Below are positions 18,070-26,658 of a stretch of 64,000 nt of DNA, in pieces (the first letter of the stretch is position 1; every line of letters begins with the position of its first letter). The notes under the pieces are model-generated. The model searched no databases, was not told the origin of the DNA, and saw only the letters and a list, made by a program, of their open reading frames with translations. Where the stretch lies: contig NZ_CP100604.1 of assembly GCF_031202265.1 (NCBI RefSeq), positions 5,872,501-5,936,500 of the forward strand, read 5' to 3'. Source of the DNA: Bradyrhizobium sp. Ash2021. GTDB lineage: Bacteria > Pseudomonadota > Alphaproteobacteria > Rhizobiales > Xanthobacteraceae. A program made the position numbers and the translations under genes.

Positions 18070-18414
18070 ATGAAGCATTCGTTCTCACATTCATCTTCAT
18101 GCATAGAATGTGCCGGTACGGTTCGGCGTCTGCCGCGCAATGCCGGCCGCGCGCTGATCTGGGTTTACCGGCACACGCTGTCGCCACTGGTCGGATACAA
18201 CTGCCGGCATTTGCCGACCTGCTCGGTCTACGGCGACGAGGCGATCGAACGGTTCGGATTGTGGGGCGGCGGATGGATGACACTGGCGCGGCTATTGCGC
18301 TGTCAGCCCTGGGGCACCTCCGGCATCGACAACGTGCCGCTGGCGCGGCCGCCGGGCGCGCGTTGGTACCTGCCGTGGAAATACGGACGCTGGCGCGGCG
18401 TCAACGCGGCGTAG
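18070..18414 (+). CDS. yidD: Membrane protein insertion efficiency factor
   Basis: A 114-residue YidD protein, which assists YidC-dependent insertion of inner-membrane proteins. The core motif 'YRHTLSPLVGYNCRHLPTCS', followed by 'VYGDEAIERFG', and the downstream 'WMTLARLLRCQPWGTSGID' are diagnostic. The ATG at 18070 gives the typical size. A longer in-frame extension upstream is not conserved. Unlike the usual rpmH-rnpA-yidD-yidC context, this copy stands apart from those genes. A 55-residue membrane protein gene follows after 103 bp. Confidence 0.93.
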   Translation: MKHSFSHSSSCIECAGTVRRLPRNAGRALIWVYRHTLSPLVGYNCRHLPTCSVYGDEAIERFGLWGGGWMTLARLLRCQPWGTSGIDNVPLARPPGARWYLPWKYGRWRGVNAA

Positions 18415-18517
18415 AATCTACTGCGGCGCTTCCAAGCGTCGCGCGCATTGCAGCCACACGGGAACTTTGGTTCCACAATCGCATTGATTTGATGCTTCCG
18501 CAGGGAGGACACCAACA

Positions 18518-18685
18518 ATGCGCTGGAAAATCAGCCACCACGGTCATGACCCCAGACAGATCGATCTCCTGGCCGTGCTCGCGCTCCTGATCATCATCGT
18601 CGCCGCCTACCACTATTTCGGCGGCCACGCCGAACCGTCGAGCCCAACGGCCTTCATCGAGCCCAGCCAGAGCGTGCGATGGTGA
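18518..18685 (+). CDS. 55-residue single-pass membrane protein
   Basis: A short gene with a strong ribosome site (GGGAGGA, eight bases before the ATG) and a clean hydrophobic helix, 'LLAVLALLIIIVAAYHYFGG', flanked by a His-rich N-terminus (MRWKISHHGHDPRQ) and a Pro/Ser C-terminus. It follows yidD on the same strand after 103 bp and ends 22 bp before the convergent hypothetical gene. No family is recognised. Ribosome site, start and helix together make it credible as a small membrane protein. Confidence 0.65.
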   Translation: MRWKISHHGHDPRQIDLLAVLALLIIIVAAYHYFGGHAEPSSPTAFIEPSQSVRW

Positions 18686-18707
18686 ACCCGCTGTGCGCGA
18701 GAGGCTT

Positions 18708-19940
18708 TTAACGCCCGAACCAGAAGAAGCCGCCTCTGGGCTGCGGCTGGACCGGCGCCGGCGGACGAGGCACTCGTGGGCGCGGCGCGCGCGGCGGCGG
18801 AGGCTCATCGGTCGATGACGTCGCTTCCGGGCCGGCGGTACCGTCGTCAGGCAATCTGATCGACAATAACAGGTTCGATTCATGCGAGCGCCAGCGATAG
18901 CCGATGCCGAAATCCATCGGCTGTGCTCGCTCGAACAGTTCGGCATAGGATTCCTGATACCTGCCCGCGAATTCGGCGATCGGGCCGGCATAGCGGCCGA
19001 ACGGGAAGAACCGCCATTTCTTCGGGCTGTAATAGGCGAGCGGAATTCCGGAATCGTCCTGGATGATCGTGGCGCTGTTGGCGAGGATGTAGTTGCGCAC
19101 GGTGCTGAAGTTGCCGGAGTGCAAAAGATACGACGCGCTCTTGAGCAGGCTGTTGCCGGGCGCCAGCGTCGAGCAGAATTTCAGGAAGCCCGAAGCCCTG
19201 ACGCCGGTATTGGAAAGGTCGGTCGAGAAGTAATACAGCGTCCGTTCCACGCCATCGCTGCCGGCGAAGATGATGCGCGCACCACGCACCGCATTCGCTC
19301 CCGGATTTTCGTTGCCGAAATACGCCATGCCCTTGTCGTCCAGCGCGACCGGACTGACGCTGCGGATGGTCTTGCCCGAGCGCGCCAGGAACACATAGAG
19401 GATCGGCAGGGTGCCGCTGATCTGGCCGGCGTGCAGATCGACCTTCATCTGCTTGGTGATGAAGAAGGAAAAGCTCAGGATCGAGCCGAGCGAACGCTCA
19501 ACATTGTAGAGCGCAGCACCAACGCCGCCGCGCGGCAGTCTGGTCAGATCGGGCACCGAGCCCGGCGGCTCGAGCGCGCTCAGCACATAGGTCGTCGCCT
19601 TGGAATAGAACGCGTCGGCGTAGAGGAAGTCCGGCCCTGAGAACATGTAGAACATGGTCGGCTTCGGCGCTGCCAGATTGGCATCGGCCCAGGCGCGGAT
19701 TTTCGACAGCTGGCGCTGTTCGAGCTGCGCGAAAGCCGCATCGAAGAATTTGGCGTGCCGCTGCCAGGAAGGATCCCGGGTCAACGGCGTCAGCGGCGAG
19801 TCGGCGGAAGGCTGCATGCCCGCAAGAAATTTCGCGGTATCGTCGGCGGTTACGGTATCGGCAGCGCGCGCGGGCAAGGCTGCCGCGAACAACATCGCAG
19901 CAGCCAGCGCCAAACCTCTTCGAGACCAAAGCCTGTTCAT
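18708..19940 (-). CDS. Exported protein of unknown function
   Basis: A 410-residue secreted protein I do not recognise. Residues 1-27 form a signal peptide ending 'LPARAADTV'. The centre contains many aromatic strands such as 'PTMFYMFSGPDFLYADAFYS' and 'VERTLYYFSTDLSNTG'. The C-terminus is a Pro/Arg-rich tail ending 'GGFFWFGR', which may be a cell-wall or membrane-associating region. The ATG at 19940 overlaps the stop of the upstream APC permease gene as ATGA, so the two are translationally coupled. A functional link to the permease is inferred only from that overlap. Confidence 0.72.
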   Translation of the reverse strand: MNRLWSRRGLALAAAMLFAAALPARAADTVTADDTAKFLAGMQPSADSPLTPLTRDPSWQRHAKFFDAAFAQLEQRQLSKIRAWADANLAAPKPTMFYMFSGPDFLYADAFYSKATTYVLSALEPPGSVPDLTRLPRGGVGAALYNVERSLGSILSFSFFITKQMKVDLHAGQISGTLPILYVFLARSGKTIRSVSPVALDDKGMAYFGNENPGANAVRGARIIFAGSDGVERTLYYFSTDLSNTGVRASGFLKFCSTLAPGNSLLKSASYLLHSGNFSTVRNYILANSATIIQDDSGIPLAYYSPKKWRFFPFGRYAGPIAEFAGRYQESYAELFERAQPMDFGIGYRWRSHESNLLLSIRLPDDGTAGPEATSSTDEPPPPRAPRPRVPRPPAPVQPQPRGGFFWFGR

Positions 19941-21307
19941 TCGCGACCCGGCACTGCGGCCGCAGGGAGAGCTTCCCGCTTGCGGAAAATAGCGTAAATC
20001 AACAGGCCTGAAATCATGATCAAAATACCAAGCGCCGACTGCAGCGGGCGATCCGTCAAAAGATAGTACATCATGAAGCCGGTCACGAGCAGGAAAACCA
20101 CAGGGGTGAACGGGTATCCCCAGGCGCGGTACGGTCGCTTCAGGCCGGGATGCGTGATGCGCAGCTTGATCACGCCAAGCACCGTGAAGAATGAACAAAA
20201 CAGCAGCGCGAACTGGATGAAATCGAGCACCTTCTCGAAACTGCGCGTGAACAGCATCAGGCTCGCAACCGTGAGCTGGAACAGGATGGCATAGGCCGGC
20301 GCGCCGCCCGTCGATCGCCGCGCGAACATACGCAGCGCCGGAATATCCTCGCCCATGGTCATCATGACCCGCGGCCCGATCCACATCATCGCGCTGATCG
20401 AGGAGATCAACCCAATGCAGATCATCGCGCTGACGATGCGGCCGCCGATGTCGCCGAAGATGTAGCTGCCGGAAATCCGGGCGACGTCGAGCTGGCCGGC
20501 CAGTTTGTCGATCGGCGCGGTGTGCAGGAACACCGCGTTGAGCGCGACGTACAGGATCAGCACGATCAGCGTCCCCGCCAGCATCGCGCGCGGCAGGTTT
20601 CGCTCCGGCAGTTGCATCTCGCCGATGATGTAGGTCGCAGCATTCCAGCCCGAGAACGAATACATCACGAACACCAGGCTGATGGCGAACGGCGCGCTGA
20701 CGATCTGGGAGAGCGACGCGGACGACGGCGCAAACGACACCGGCTGCGGGGTGCCGATCACAAATCCGGCCACCAGGAAGGCAACGATCAGCAGCACCTT
20801 GAGGATGGTCGCGATCAACTGAAATGTGCTGGAGTGCCTGACGCCGGTGAGCTGGACCAGCGACACCAGCCAGACCACGCCGATGGCGAGCGCCAGCGGC
20901 GGGGCATCGGGAAAGACCGATTTGCCGTATTCCCCGAAGGCCATCGCGGCGAGCGCGACGGGTGCCGCGAAACCGACCGTCGCCGACACCCAGCCCGCCA
21001 GGAAGCCGAACGCCGGATGGTAGGCCCGGCTCAGAAAATTATACTCGCCGCTCGAGCGCGGAAACATCGCGCCGAGCTCGCCGTAGGAAAACACCCCGCA
21101 CAGCGCGACCACGCCGCCGACGGTCCACAGCAACAGGATCGAAAAGCCGGAGGGGATGTCCTTGACCTGAAAGCCGAGGCTGGTGAAGACACCGACGCCG
21201 ACCATGTCGGCCACGACGATAGCCGCCGCTACCAGCACCGAAACGGTCGGGCCGCCGCCGGGCAACGGGCGGGGCCATGCCGCGCCTCCCGTTTCTGATG
21301 CCGCCAT
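19937..21307 (-). CDS. APC-family amino acid permease
   Basis: A 456-residue inner-membrane transporter with about twelve hydrophobic segments. The first helix 'AAAIVVADMVGVGVFTSLG' carries the G[VI]G[IV]F signature of the amino acid-polyamine-organocation superfamily. Helix 3 has the APC-typical 'SGEYNFLSRAYHPAFGFLAG'. It is closest in style to LAT/serine-threonine exchanger-like members. The substrate cannot be read from sequence. I choose the ATG at 21307, which gives a short cytosolic N-terminus before helix 1. It is coupled by ATGA to the downstream exported-protein gene. Confidence 0.87.
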   Translation of the reverse strand: MAASETGGAAWPRPLPGGGPTVSVLVAAAIVVADMVGVGVFTSLGFQVKDIPSGFSILLLWTVGGVVALCGVFSYGELGAMFPRSSGEYNFLSRAYHPAFGFLAGWVSATVGFAAPVALAAMAFGEYGKSVFPDAPPLALAIGVVWLVSLVQLTGVRHSSTFQLIATILKVLLIVAFLVAGFVIGTPQPVSFAPSSASLSQIVSAPFAISLVFVMYSFSGWNAATYIIGEMQLPERNLPRAMLAGTLIVLILYVALNAVFLHTAPIDKLAGQLDVARISGSYIFGDIGGRIVSAMICIGLISSISAMMWIGPRVMMTMGEDIPALRMFARRSTGGAPAYAILFQLTVASLMLFTRSFEKVLDFIQFALLFCSFFTVLGVIKLRITHPGLKRPYRAWGYPFTPVVFLLVTGFMMYYLLTDRPLQSALGILIMISGLLIYAIFRKREALPAAAVPGRE

Positions 21308-21617
21308 GTCGCACCGTACCTTCAGCGCCGCACGCCTGAACCTGCGCATGGTGCAGGCTGGCGTCCCTCAATTCAAGCAGCGTTAACAATGATTTAAATC
21401 GATAGATGTTTTTTGGTATCTAAATACCTAAAACAATATCGGGGTTCACCGTGGCACTACGGCGTTTGCGAAAACGCGATGGCAGCCCCACAATCGCGAC
21501 ACGATTGCGTGGTCTCTTTTGGGGGTTCCGGATGGGGAGTTTATTCCGGAAGCTTAACGTCGCCTAAACACTAGCGGACATACGCCGGTCGCCGGTGGAT
21601 CTTGGGGCAGTGGGTGG
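21308..21617. other. Intergenic region between divergent genes
   Basis: 310 bp between the permease and the alpha/beta hydrolase genes, transcribed outward. It contains an AT-rich stretch with a small hairpin, 'GGTATCTAAATACC' (21415-21428), and 'TTAACAATGATTTAAATCG' just before it; these are plausible promoter material for the permease. I see no gene in it. Confidence 0.5.
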
Positions 21618-22895
21618 ATGGTCGGGGCAAAACCGAAATTCCAAATACGTGACCGCGCGAACCGGGTGACATCACCGGGCGCGCGGTCGCATGTCCGGCC
21701 CCCGCGATGGCGCTGGGTCGCGATTGCCTCTGTCTTTGTCCCGCTATCGCTCGTCCTGGTTCAATGCGGCAAGGCGCCCAGCGCCGGCCTCTTGGCCGCC
21801 AACACGCCGGCTTCGTCGGGCGATAGCTTCGTCGACCGCTTCCCGACGCCGCAGTTCAATGATCGCTTCCCGACCGCCAGCGAAAGCCTGGTGCAGCGGC
21901 AAGTCGCCCTCGCCCCGCCGCAGCGCACGGTACGAACCGAACCGGTCAGGGTTGCGTCGCTGACGCCGACGATCACTCTTCCAAAGCCGTCCGAACGTGA
22001 GGAGCTGACCACGCTGGTCAGCATGAAGTCCTCCGCATTCCCCTATTTCGGCAACAATCCGCGCTCCGAGGCGCCGTTCCTCAACATCAGCAAGGGCGAT
22101 CGCCGCGGCCACCGCGCCTATAATGGCCGGGTCTACTGGCAGGACGAGACCTACAACGATAACCGCGTGCTGGTGCACGTCCCCGAGACGTTCGACGTCC
22201 GCAAGCCCGGCGTGATCGTGGTGTTCTTCCACGGCAATGGCGCGACGCTGGAGCGTGACGTGCGCGACCGGCAAATGGTGCCGCAGCAGATCTCGGACTC
22301 CGGCGTCAATGCCGTGCTGCTGGCGCCCCAGTTCGCAGTCGATGCCCCCGATTCCAGCGCCGGCAAGTTCTGGCAGCCGGGCGGCTTCAAACGCTTCATG
22401 GATGAATCCGCCGGCCAACTCGCCCGCCTCACCGGCGATCCCGCCTCGGCCAAGGCGTTCGCCAGCATGCCGATCGTCATCGTCGGCTATAGCGGCGGGT
22501 TCCTGCCGACCGCCTGGAGCCTCGAAGTCGGCGGCGTCACGGGCCGCGTCCGCGGCGTGTTCCTGCTCGATGCCGTCTACGGCGAATTGGACAAGTTCGC
22601 TTCCTGGATCGAGAACAACCGGTCCGGTTTCTTCGTCAGTTCCTACACCCGTTACACCAAGCGGCATGACCGCGAATTGATGGAGATGCTGCGCAACAAG
22701 GGCATCACCGTCACCGAAAACATGGATGCCCCGTTGCGGCCGGGCAGCGTCGTGTTCGTGCAGACGCGCGATGGCGTCACCCATCGCGATTACGTCACCC
22801 AGGCCTGGACCGAGAACCCGGTCAAGGAAGTGCTGGTCAAGATGGCGCCGGCACTGACCAGAATCGCAAGCGCGCCCTCGCCTGCGGGCCAATAG
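21618..22895 (+). CDS. Alpha/beta-hydrolase-fold exported or anchored protein
   Basis: A 425-residue protein with an N-terminal transmembrane or signal segment (about residues 33-50, 'WVAIASVFVPLSLVLVQCG'). This segment ends in Cys and could be a lipoprotein box, although it lies unusually far from the start. A disordered region follows to residue 125 and then a hydrolase domain. The oxyanion strand is 'GVIVVFFHGNGATLERDV' and the nucleophile elbow is 'PIVIVGYSGGFLPTAWS', a GxSxG motif. A late His is available in 'RDGVTHRDYVTQAW'. This fits a serine esterase or peptidase of unknown substrate. The gene is flanked by non-related genes and is probably monocistronic. Confidence 0.78.
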   Translation: MVGAKPKFQIRDRANRVTSPGARSHVRPPRWRWVAIASVFVPLSLVLVQCGKAPSAGLLAANTPASSGDSFVDRFPTPQFNDRFPTASESLVQRQVALAPPQRTVRTEPVRVASLTPTITLPKPSEREELTTLVSMKSSAFPYFGNNPRSEAPFLNISKGDRRGHRAYNGRVYWQDETYNDNRVLVHVPETFDVRKPGVIVVFFHGNGATLERDVRDRQMVPQQISDSGVNAVLLAPQFAVDAPDSSAGKFWQPGGFKRFMDESAGQLARLTGDPASAKAFASMPIVIVGYSGGFLPTAWSLEVGGVTGRVRGVFLLDAVYGELDKFASWIENNRSGFFVSSYTRYTKRHDRELMEMLRNKGITVTENMDAPLRPGSVVFVQTRDGVTHRDYVTQAWTENPVKEVLVKMAPALTRIASAPSPAGQ

Positions 22896-23059
22896 AAGGC
22901 GGCTCAGCGCCGTCATATGGCGCCCGCCTTCTCATCATACCACTCATCGAAAATGTAATGTTGATGGCCGCGCGATTTCGCCCCGCGCGCATTGTTCGAC
23001 ACCTATCCGCGCCATACGGTGCTTGCATTGCATGAGTTGACAGCTTCTGGGGACGGAAA

Positions 23060-23386
23060 TTGCAGGAAGGCTTATACAAGGTTGAATTTCATACTGTTCA
23101 TGGGACCGGCAGCGGCGTGATTTATGCCGTCAACGGCAAGCTTCGGGGTGGCAATTCTGCGTTCGCCTTCATCGGCAATTACGCCGACAAGAGCGACGGC
23201 ATTCACGTCAAGATATCGACGCAACGCCACAATCCCGATCCTGCATTCAAGCCGCTGTTCGGAACCGACATGATCACGCTGACGCTGAAGGGAACCGCCA
23301 ATGGCGACATGGTCGACTTCGAAGGCACCGCGCTGCAATTGCCCGGCGTCACCTTCAAGGCGGTGCTGACGCGGATTTCGGATTAG
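23060..23386 (+). CDS. GrlR-family-like small protein
   Basis: A 108-residue cytosolic beta-rich protein. The opening 'GLYKVEFHTVHGTGSGVIYA' and then 'GKLRGGNSAFAFIGNYADK' match the pattern of the GrlR family, named after the negative regulator of the LEE type III secretion island, although most members occur far from any secretion system. The start is a TTG at 23060 with GGGGACGGA upstream. It is convergent with the MFS gene, overlapping its stop by four bases. A regulatory role here is not supported by context. Confidence 0.7.
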   Translation: MQEGLYKVEFHTVHGTGSGVIYAVNGKLRGGNSAFAFIGNYADKSDGIHVKISTQRHNPDPAFKPLFGTDMITLTLKGTANGDMVDFEGTALQLPGVTFKAVLTRISD

Positions 23387-24552
23387 ACCCGTTTCGGCCT
23401 GGTCAGGATCACCATCGTCAGCGCCAGTGCAACAAAGACCGCCGCGACATAACCCGCGGCATGCAGAAGATCGCGTGCGTACAGCAAACCGCCGACCGCG
23501 GAACCGACGGCCTGTCCGACATAGAGCACCGACGTATTGAGCGACACCGAAGCGGACGCGAGTGAGGGCGCGGCGCCGACCAGCCGCACCTGCTGCATCG
23601 AATTGGTGGACGCAAAGCCCAGCCCCCAGATCGCCACCGATGCTGCCATCAGCGGATAAATGCCGGCGCTGAGCGCCCAACCGGTCACGCCCAGCAGCAT
23701 CAGCACCGTGAACAGCACCGAGGTCTTCCAGGCTCCCCAGGAATCGACGATGCGGGTTGCGATCGCAATGCCGATGAAGCCGAAGATTCCGTAGCAGGCA
23801 AACACCAGCCCGATGGCGTCGGGCCCCGCCCCCGTCAGCTTCGCCAGCAGCGGTCCCATGAAGGTGAACACCACGAACTGGCCGGACATCTGCAGCGTCG
23901 TGATCGACAGCAAGAGCATGATCATCCGGTTGCGCCCGACATCGGTCCAGGTCTCGAGATCGACGGGTGCGCCGACCAGACCGCGCGGCAAACGCCAGAT
24001 CAGCAGCAGGAAACTCACGCAGCCCATCACGCCAATGCCGCCATAGACGGTGCGCCAGCCGTAGCGGCTGGCGACCAACGTAATCAGCGGCAGACCGATC
24101 GCGGCTGCCAGCGACCAGCCGAGAAAAAAGATGTAGGCGATGGTGCTGCCGCGCCTTTCCACCGGCACGATCAGGGCCGCGGTCCCGGCCGCCTGCGGCG
24201 TATAGAGCGCGCCGACCGCCAGCATGATCAAACGGATGATCAGCAGGCTCGTGTAGTCGGGTGCGAAAGCGGAAGCCGCATTGGTGAGCGCGAGCACCGC
24301 AAGCGTCGCCGTCAGCAGGCTGCGGCGCTCGATCCGGCTGGTCAGCCACGCCGTCACCGGCGAGCCGACGCACAGCATGATCGCGCCAAAGGTGATAAGC
24401 AGACCCGCGGTGCGGATGCTGACGTCTAGATCGCCGGACAACTCGACGAGCATGCCCGCCGGCGCCAGCACGGAGCAGCCGGTGACGATATTTCCAAGCA
24501 TCAAAGCGGTGGGAGCGAAGCGGCGGGCGAAAAAATCGGGCGGTTTCTTCAT
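23383..24552 (-). CDS. MFS transporter
   Basis: A 389-residue major-facilitator protein with about twelve transmembrane helices. The loop after helix 2, 'AWLTSRIERRSLLTATLAVL', corresponds to the MFS D/G-x-x-x-R-R motif, and the helix-5 region 'IFFLGWSLAAAIGLPLITLV' matches the DHA1 drug-efflux or arabinose-exporter style (AraJ/YdhP-like). The ATG at 24552 is chosen at the edge of helix 1. It is divergent from the subtilase gene across about 150 bp. The substrate is unknown. Confidence 0.87.
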   Translation of the reverse strand: MKKPPDFFARRFAPTALMLGNIVTGCSVLAPAGMLVELSGDLDVSIRTAGLLITFGAIMLCVGSPVTAWLTSRIERRSLLTATLAVLALTNAASAFAPDYTSLLIIRLIMLAVGALYTPQAAGTAALIVPVERRGSTIAYIFFLGWSLAAAIGLPLITLVASRYGWRTVYGGIGVMGCVSFLLLIWRLPRGLVGAPVDLETWTDVGRNRMIMLLLSITTLQMSGQFVVFTFMGPLLAKLTGAGPDAIGLVFACYGIFGFIGIAIATRIVDSWGAWKTSVLFTVLMLLGVTGWALSAGIYPLMAASVAIWGLGFASTNSMQQVRLVGAAPSLASASVSLNTSVLYVGQAVGSAVGGLLYARDLLHAAGYVAAVFVALALTMVILTRPKRV

Positions 24553-24703
24553 GCATGTGCATGTAGGTCGTGCGCATGGAAATGAAAGGCGCGAAACCTG
24601 CTGCGATGCTACGATTCGCCGCAAACCGATTTCTATTGCTGTCCCGCAAATTATCGGCGCATAATAAATCTATTTCAGGTTGTATAAATTTGGGAGCTTC
24701 GCG

Positions 24704-26278
24704 ATGCCACAGAAAAAGCAAACTCTCCGCCGCTACATTATTATGAGCAGTGAAGGCTATTTGGGCGCGTCACTCACCGCCGACAACTTCAAACCGAGCG
24801 CAAACATGGTCGCGGTTGCCCCCCGACCGGAGGCCGTGACGGCTCCGCAGATGCGGGTGCTCGACTCGCTGCACGAAAACGGGCCGAAGCTCGTTGAAAT
24901 GCCGCCGGAAGGCGAACTAAGTCTGCGTCTTAGCGTCCCCGGACTGAAAATCGTGCCCGAGGTATTTTACCATCGCCAGTGGGAACGTTTCAAAATCCAC
25001 CAGCGCCCCTCAAAGCCCGCGGCCAAGAAGGCCAAGAAGGCCGTGAAAAAGGCCGGTGGCCGCGCGATGAAGGTAGCGAAAGCGGCCGTTGCCTCTGCGA
25101 GTTTTACCGTCTCGGTGACCGACGCTTCCAGCGGCGCCGCGATAAAAGGCGCTCAGATCGTTGCGTTCACGGATTTCGCGTCGCGCCAGGGCGCGAGTGC
25201 TATGACGGGCGCAAACGGAAGCGCAATCCTGAACGGCCTCTCGCCAAGCCGAAAACTCGAACGCGTTTATGTTTACGCGCCGGCAGGCTCGTGGGGGTAT
25301 TTCACGACCGGCACCACAGGCGCGCAGATATCGAAAATCAAGCTGGCGAAAATTGTCGTCACCGATCCCTCGCTGCTGCTGACCCAACTTTACGGTTCAT
25401 TGCCTGCGAATGCCGGTGATGGCGTCACCGTCGGGATTGTCGATAGCGGTGTCGATGGTACGCATCCCGACCTGAAGAATGTGTCGGGCGGGCTCAATTG
25501 CGTCGGTGACGAAACCCGCGGCAATCCCGCGGCGGCCCAGAATTGGCGGCCTGCGCTGAGCGAAGGCGAGCACGGTACTCATGTTGCAGGCATCGTCGGC
25601 GGCAAAGGATCGACGAGCGGTTTCCGCGGGGTAGCGCCTGGCGTCACCTTGCGAAGTTACCGTGTATTCCCAGATGCCGGTGGCGGCGCAAGTAATTTCG
25701 ACATCGCCAAGGCGATCGATACGGCCGTTGCAGACAAATGCGACATCATCAATATGAGCCTCGGCGGCGGTCCGAAGGACGACCTTACACTTTTGGCGAT
25801 TGACCGCGCGCTCAACGCCGGTGTCGTCGTCGTCGTGGCGGCCGGGAACGACAACCGAAAGCCTGTGTCCTTCCCCGCGGCGTTTCCGGAATGCGTTGCG
25901 GTATCCGCCATGGGGCGGGTCGGGTCGTTCCCCAAAAACGCGATCGGAACCGGCAGTATCGCCCCACCGAAGGGAAATCCGTCAATCAAGGACTTTATTG
26001 CCGATTTCAGCAATTTCGGATCCGAAATCGACACCACGGGCCCCGGGGTCGAGATCGTATCGACGCTACCTGGAACCGGTCACGGTTCGATGAGCGGAAC
26101 ATCGATGGCGTCGCCGGCGGTGGCGGGATTTGCGGCCTATTTGCTCGCCAAGGATCCAACTTTGAAACAAAAAGTCGGGGCCGCCCGTTCCCGGGCACTG
26201 AAGGACGTCTTATATGCGGCTTGCAAGCCTGAGAATTTCGGCCGTGACTATGAAGGGTTCGGACTCCCGACACCCTAG
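24704..26278 (+). CDS. S8-family serine protease (subtilase) without signal peptide
   Basis: A 524-residue subtilase. The catalytic triad is complete: Asp247 in 'GIVDSGVDGTHPDL', His290 in 'SEGEHGTHVAGIVGG', and Ser467 in 'GHGSMSGTSMASPAVAG'; the oxyanion Asn is in 'VVVAAGNDNRK'. The first 100 residues are not a signal peptide or a recognisable I9 propeptide, and residues about 105-135 form a Lys/Ala-rich linker ('KPAAKKAKKAVKKAGG'). A small beta domain ('FTVSVTDASSGAAIKGAQIV') precedes the protease domain. The ATG at 24704 has GGGAG eight bases upstream and is preferred to a TTG at 24680. An inhibitor-like small gene follows after 43 bp. The lack of an export signal suggests a cytosolic protease or type I/other secretion. 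Confidence 0.88.
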   Translation: MPQKKQTLRRYIIMSSEGYLGASLTADNFKPSANMVAVAPRPEAVTAPQMRVLDSLHENGPKLVEMPPEGELSLRLSVPGLKIVPEVFYHRQWERFKIHQRPSKPAAKKAKKAVKKAGGRAMKVAKAAVASASFTVSVTDASSGAAIKGAQIVAFTDFASRQGASAMTGANGSAILNGLSPSRKLERVYVYAPAGSWGYFTTGTTGAQISKIKLAKIVVTDPSLLLTQLYGSLPANAGDGVTVGIVDSGVDGTHPDLKNVSGGLNCVGDETRGNPAAAQNWRPALSEGEHGTHVAGIVGGKGSTSGFRGVAPGVTLRSYRVFPDAGGGASNFDIAKAIDTAVADKCDIINMSLGGGPKDDLTLLAIDRALNAGVVVVVAAGNDNRKPVSFPAAFPECVAVSAMGRVGSFPKNAIGTGSIAPPKGNPSIKDFIADFSNFGSEIDTTGPGVEIVSTLPGTGHGSMSGTSMASPAVAGFAAYLLAKDPTLKQKVGAARSRALKDVLYAACKPENFGRDYEGFGLPTP

Positions 26279-26321
26279 CAGTTGACCCCGAATGTCCGCG
26301 GGCAGAACAGGATCGCTGTCC

Positions 26322-26561
26322 ATGGCTGAACGCACTGTCGTCTTCCGCGCCGACCCCAATTCGGAGTCGTCGGATAAGGTTGCCTCGCGGCTGCGGGCGG
26401 AAGGCGTCGAGATCGTGGAAGAGCAGCCGAATATGCTGCTGGTCACCGGCGCCAAGCAAACGATCAGCAAAGCGCTCGCGGAGGGGTGGAGGCTGACGGC
26501 CGAGACCAAGACCCCTCCCCCGAGCACGCGCGAAAAAGTCCTGAAGCCGCCATCCGAATAG
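26322..26561 (+). CDS. Small protein downstream of subtilase, inhibitor I9-like
   Basis: A 79-residue protein, 43 bp after the subtilase stop and on the same strand. Its predicted layout is strand-helix-strand-strand-helix: 'RTVVFRADPNSESSDKVASR', a charged helix, 'VEIVEEQPNMLLVTGAKQ', then a second helix. This resembles the fold of subtilisin propeptides and I9 inhibitors, which fit the protease active-site cleft through a C-terminal tail; here the tail is Pro/Thr-rich. Homology is not demonstrated. I choose the ATG at 26322 over one at 26292 because the fold starts there and AGGA lies nine bases upstream. The gene is immediately followed by a palindromic repeat. Confidence 0.6.
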   Translation: MAERTVVFRADPNSESSDKVASRLRAEGVEIVEEQPNMLLVTGAKQTISKALAEGWRLTAETKTPPPSTREKVLKPPSE

Positions 26562-26656
26562 AGCGTTTTCGAGCGAAGTGGAAATCGGAAAGAAAACGCG
26601 TCAATACAAGAATCTGGAGCTTCGGTTCTAGTTCAATCAGAACCGATCAAGCTCCA
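26561..26656. repeat. Dispersed REP, AGCGTTTTCGAGCGAAGTGG family
   Basis: The repeat begins at the stop of the small gene with GAGCGTTTTCGAGCGAAGTG and ends in a long hairpin formed by 'GGAGCTTCGGTTCT' and 'AGAACCGATCAAGCTCC'. It separates two convergent genes. A related copy in the opposite orientation lies at 49436-49528 ('CCACTTCGCTGGAAAACGCT'). The hairpin could terminate transcription from both directions. Confidence 0.85.
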
Positions 26657-26658
26657 GG

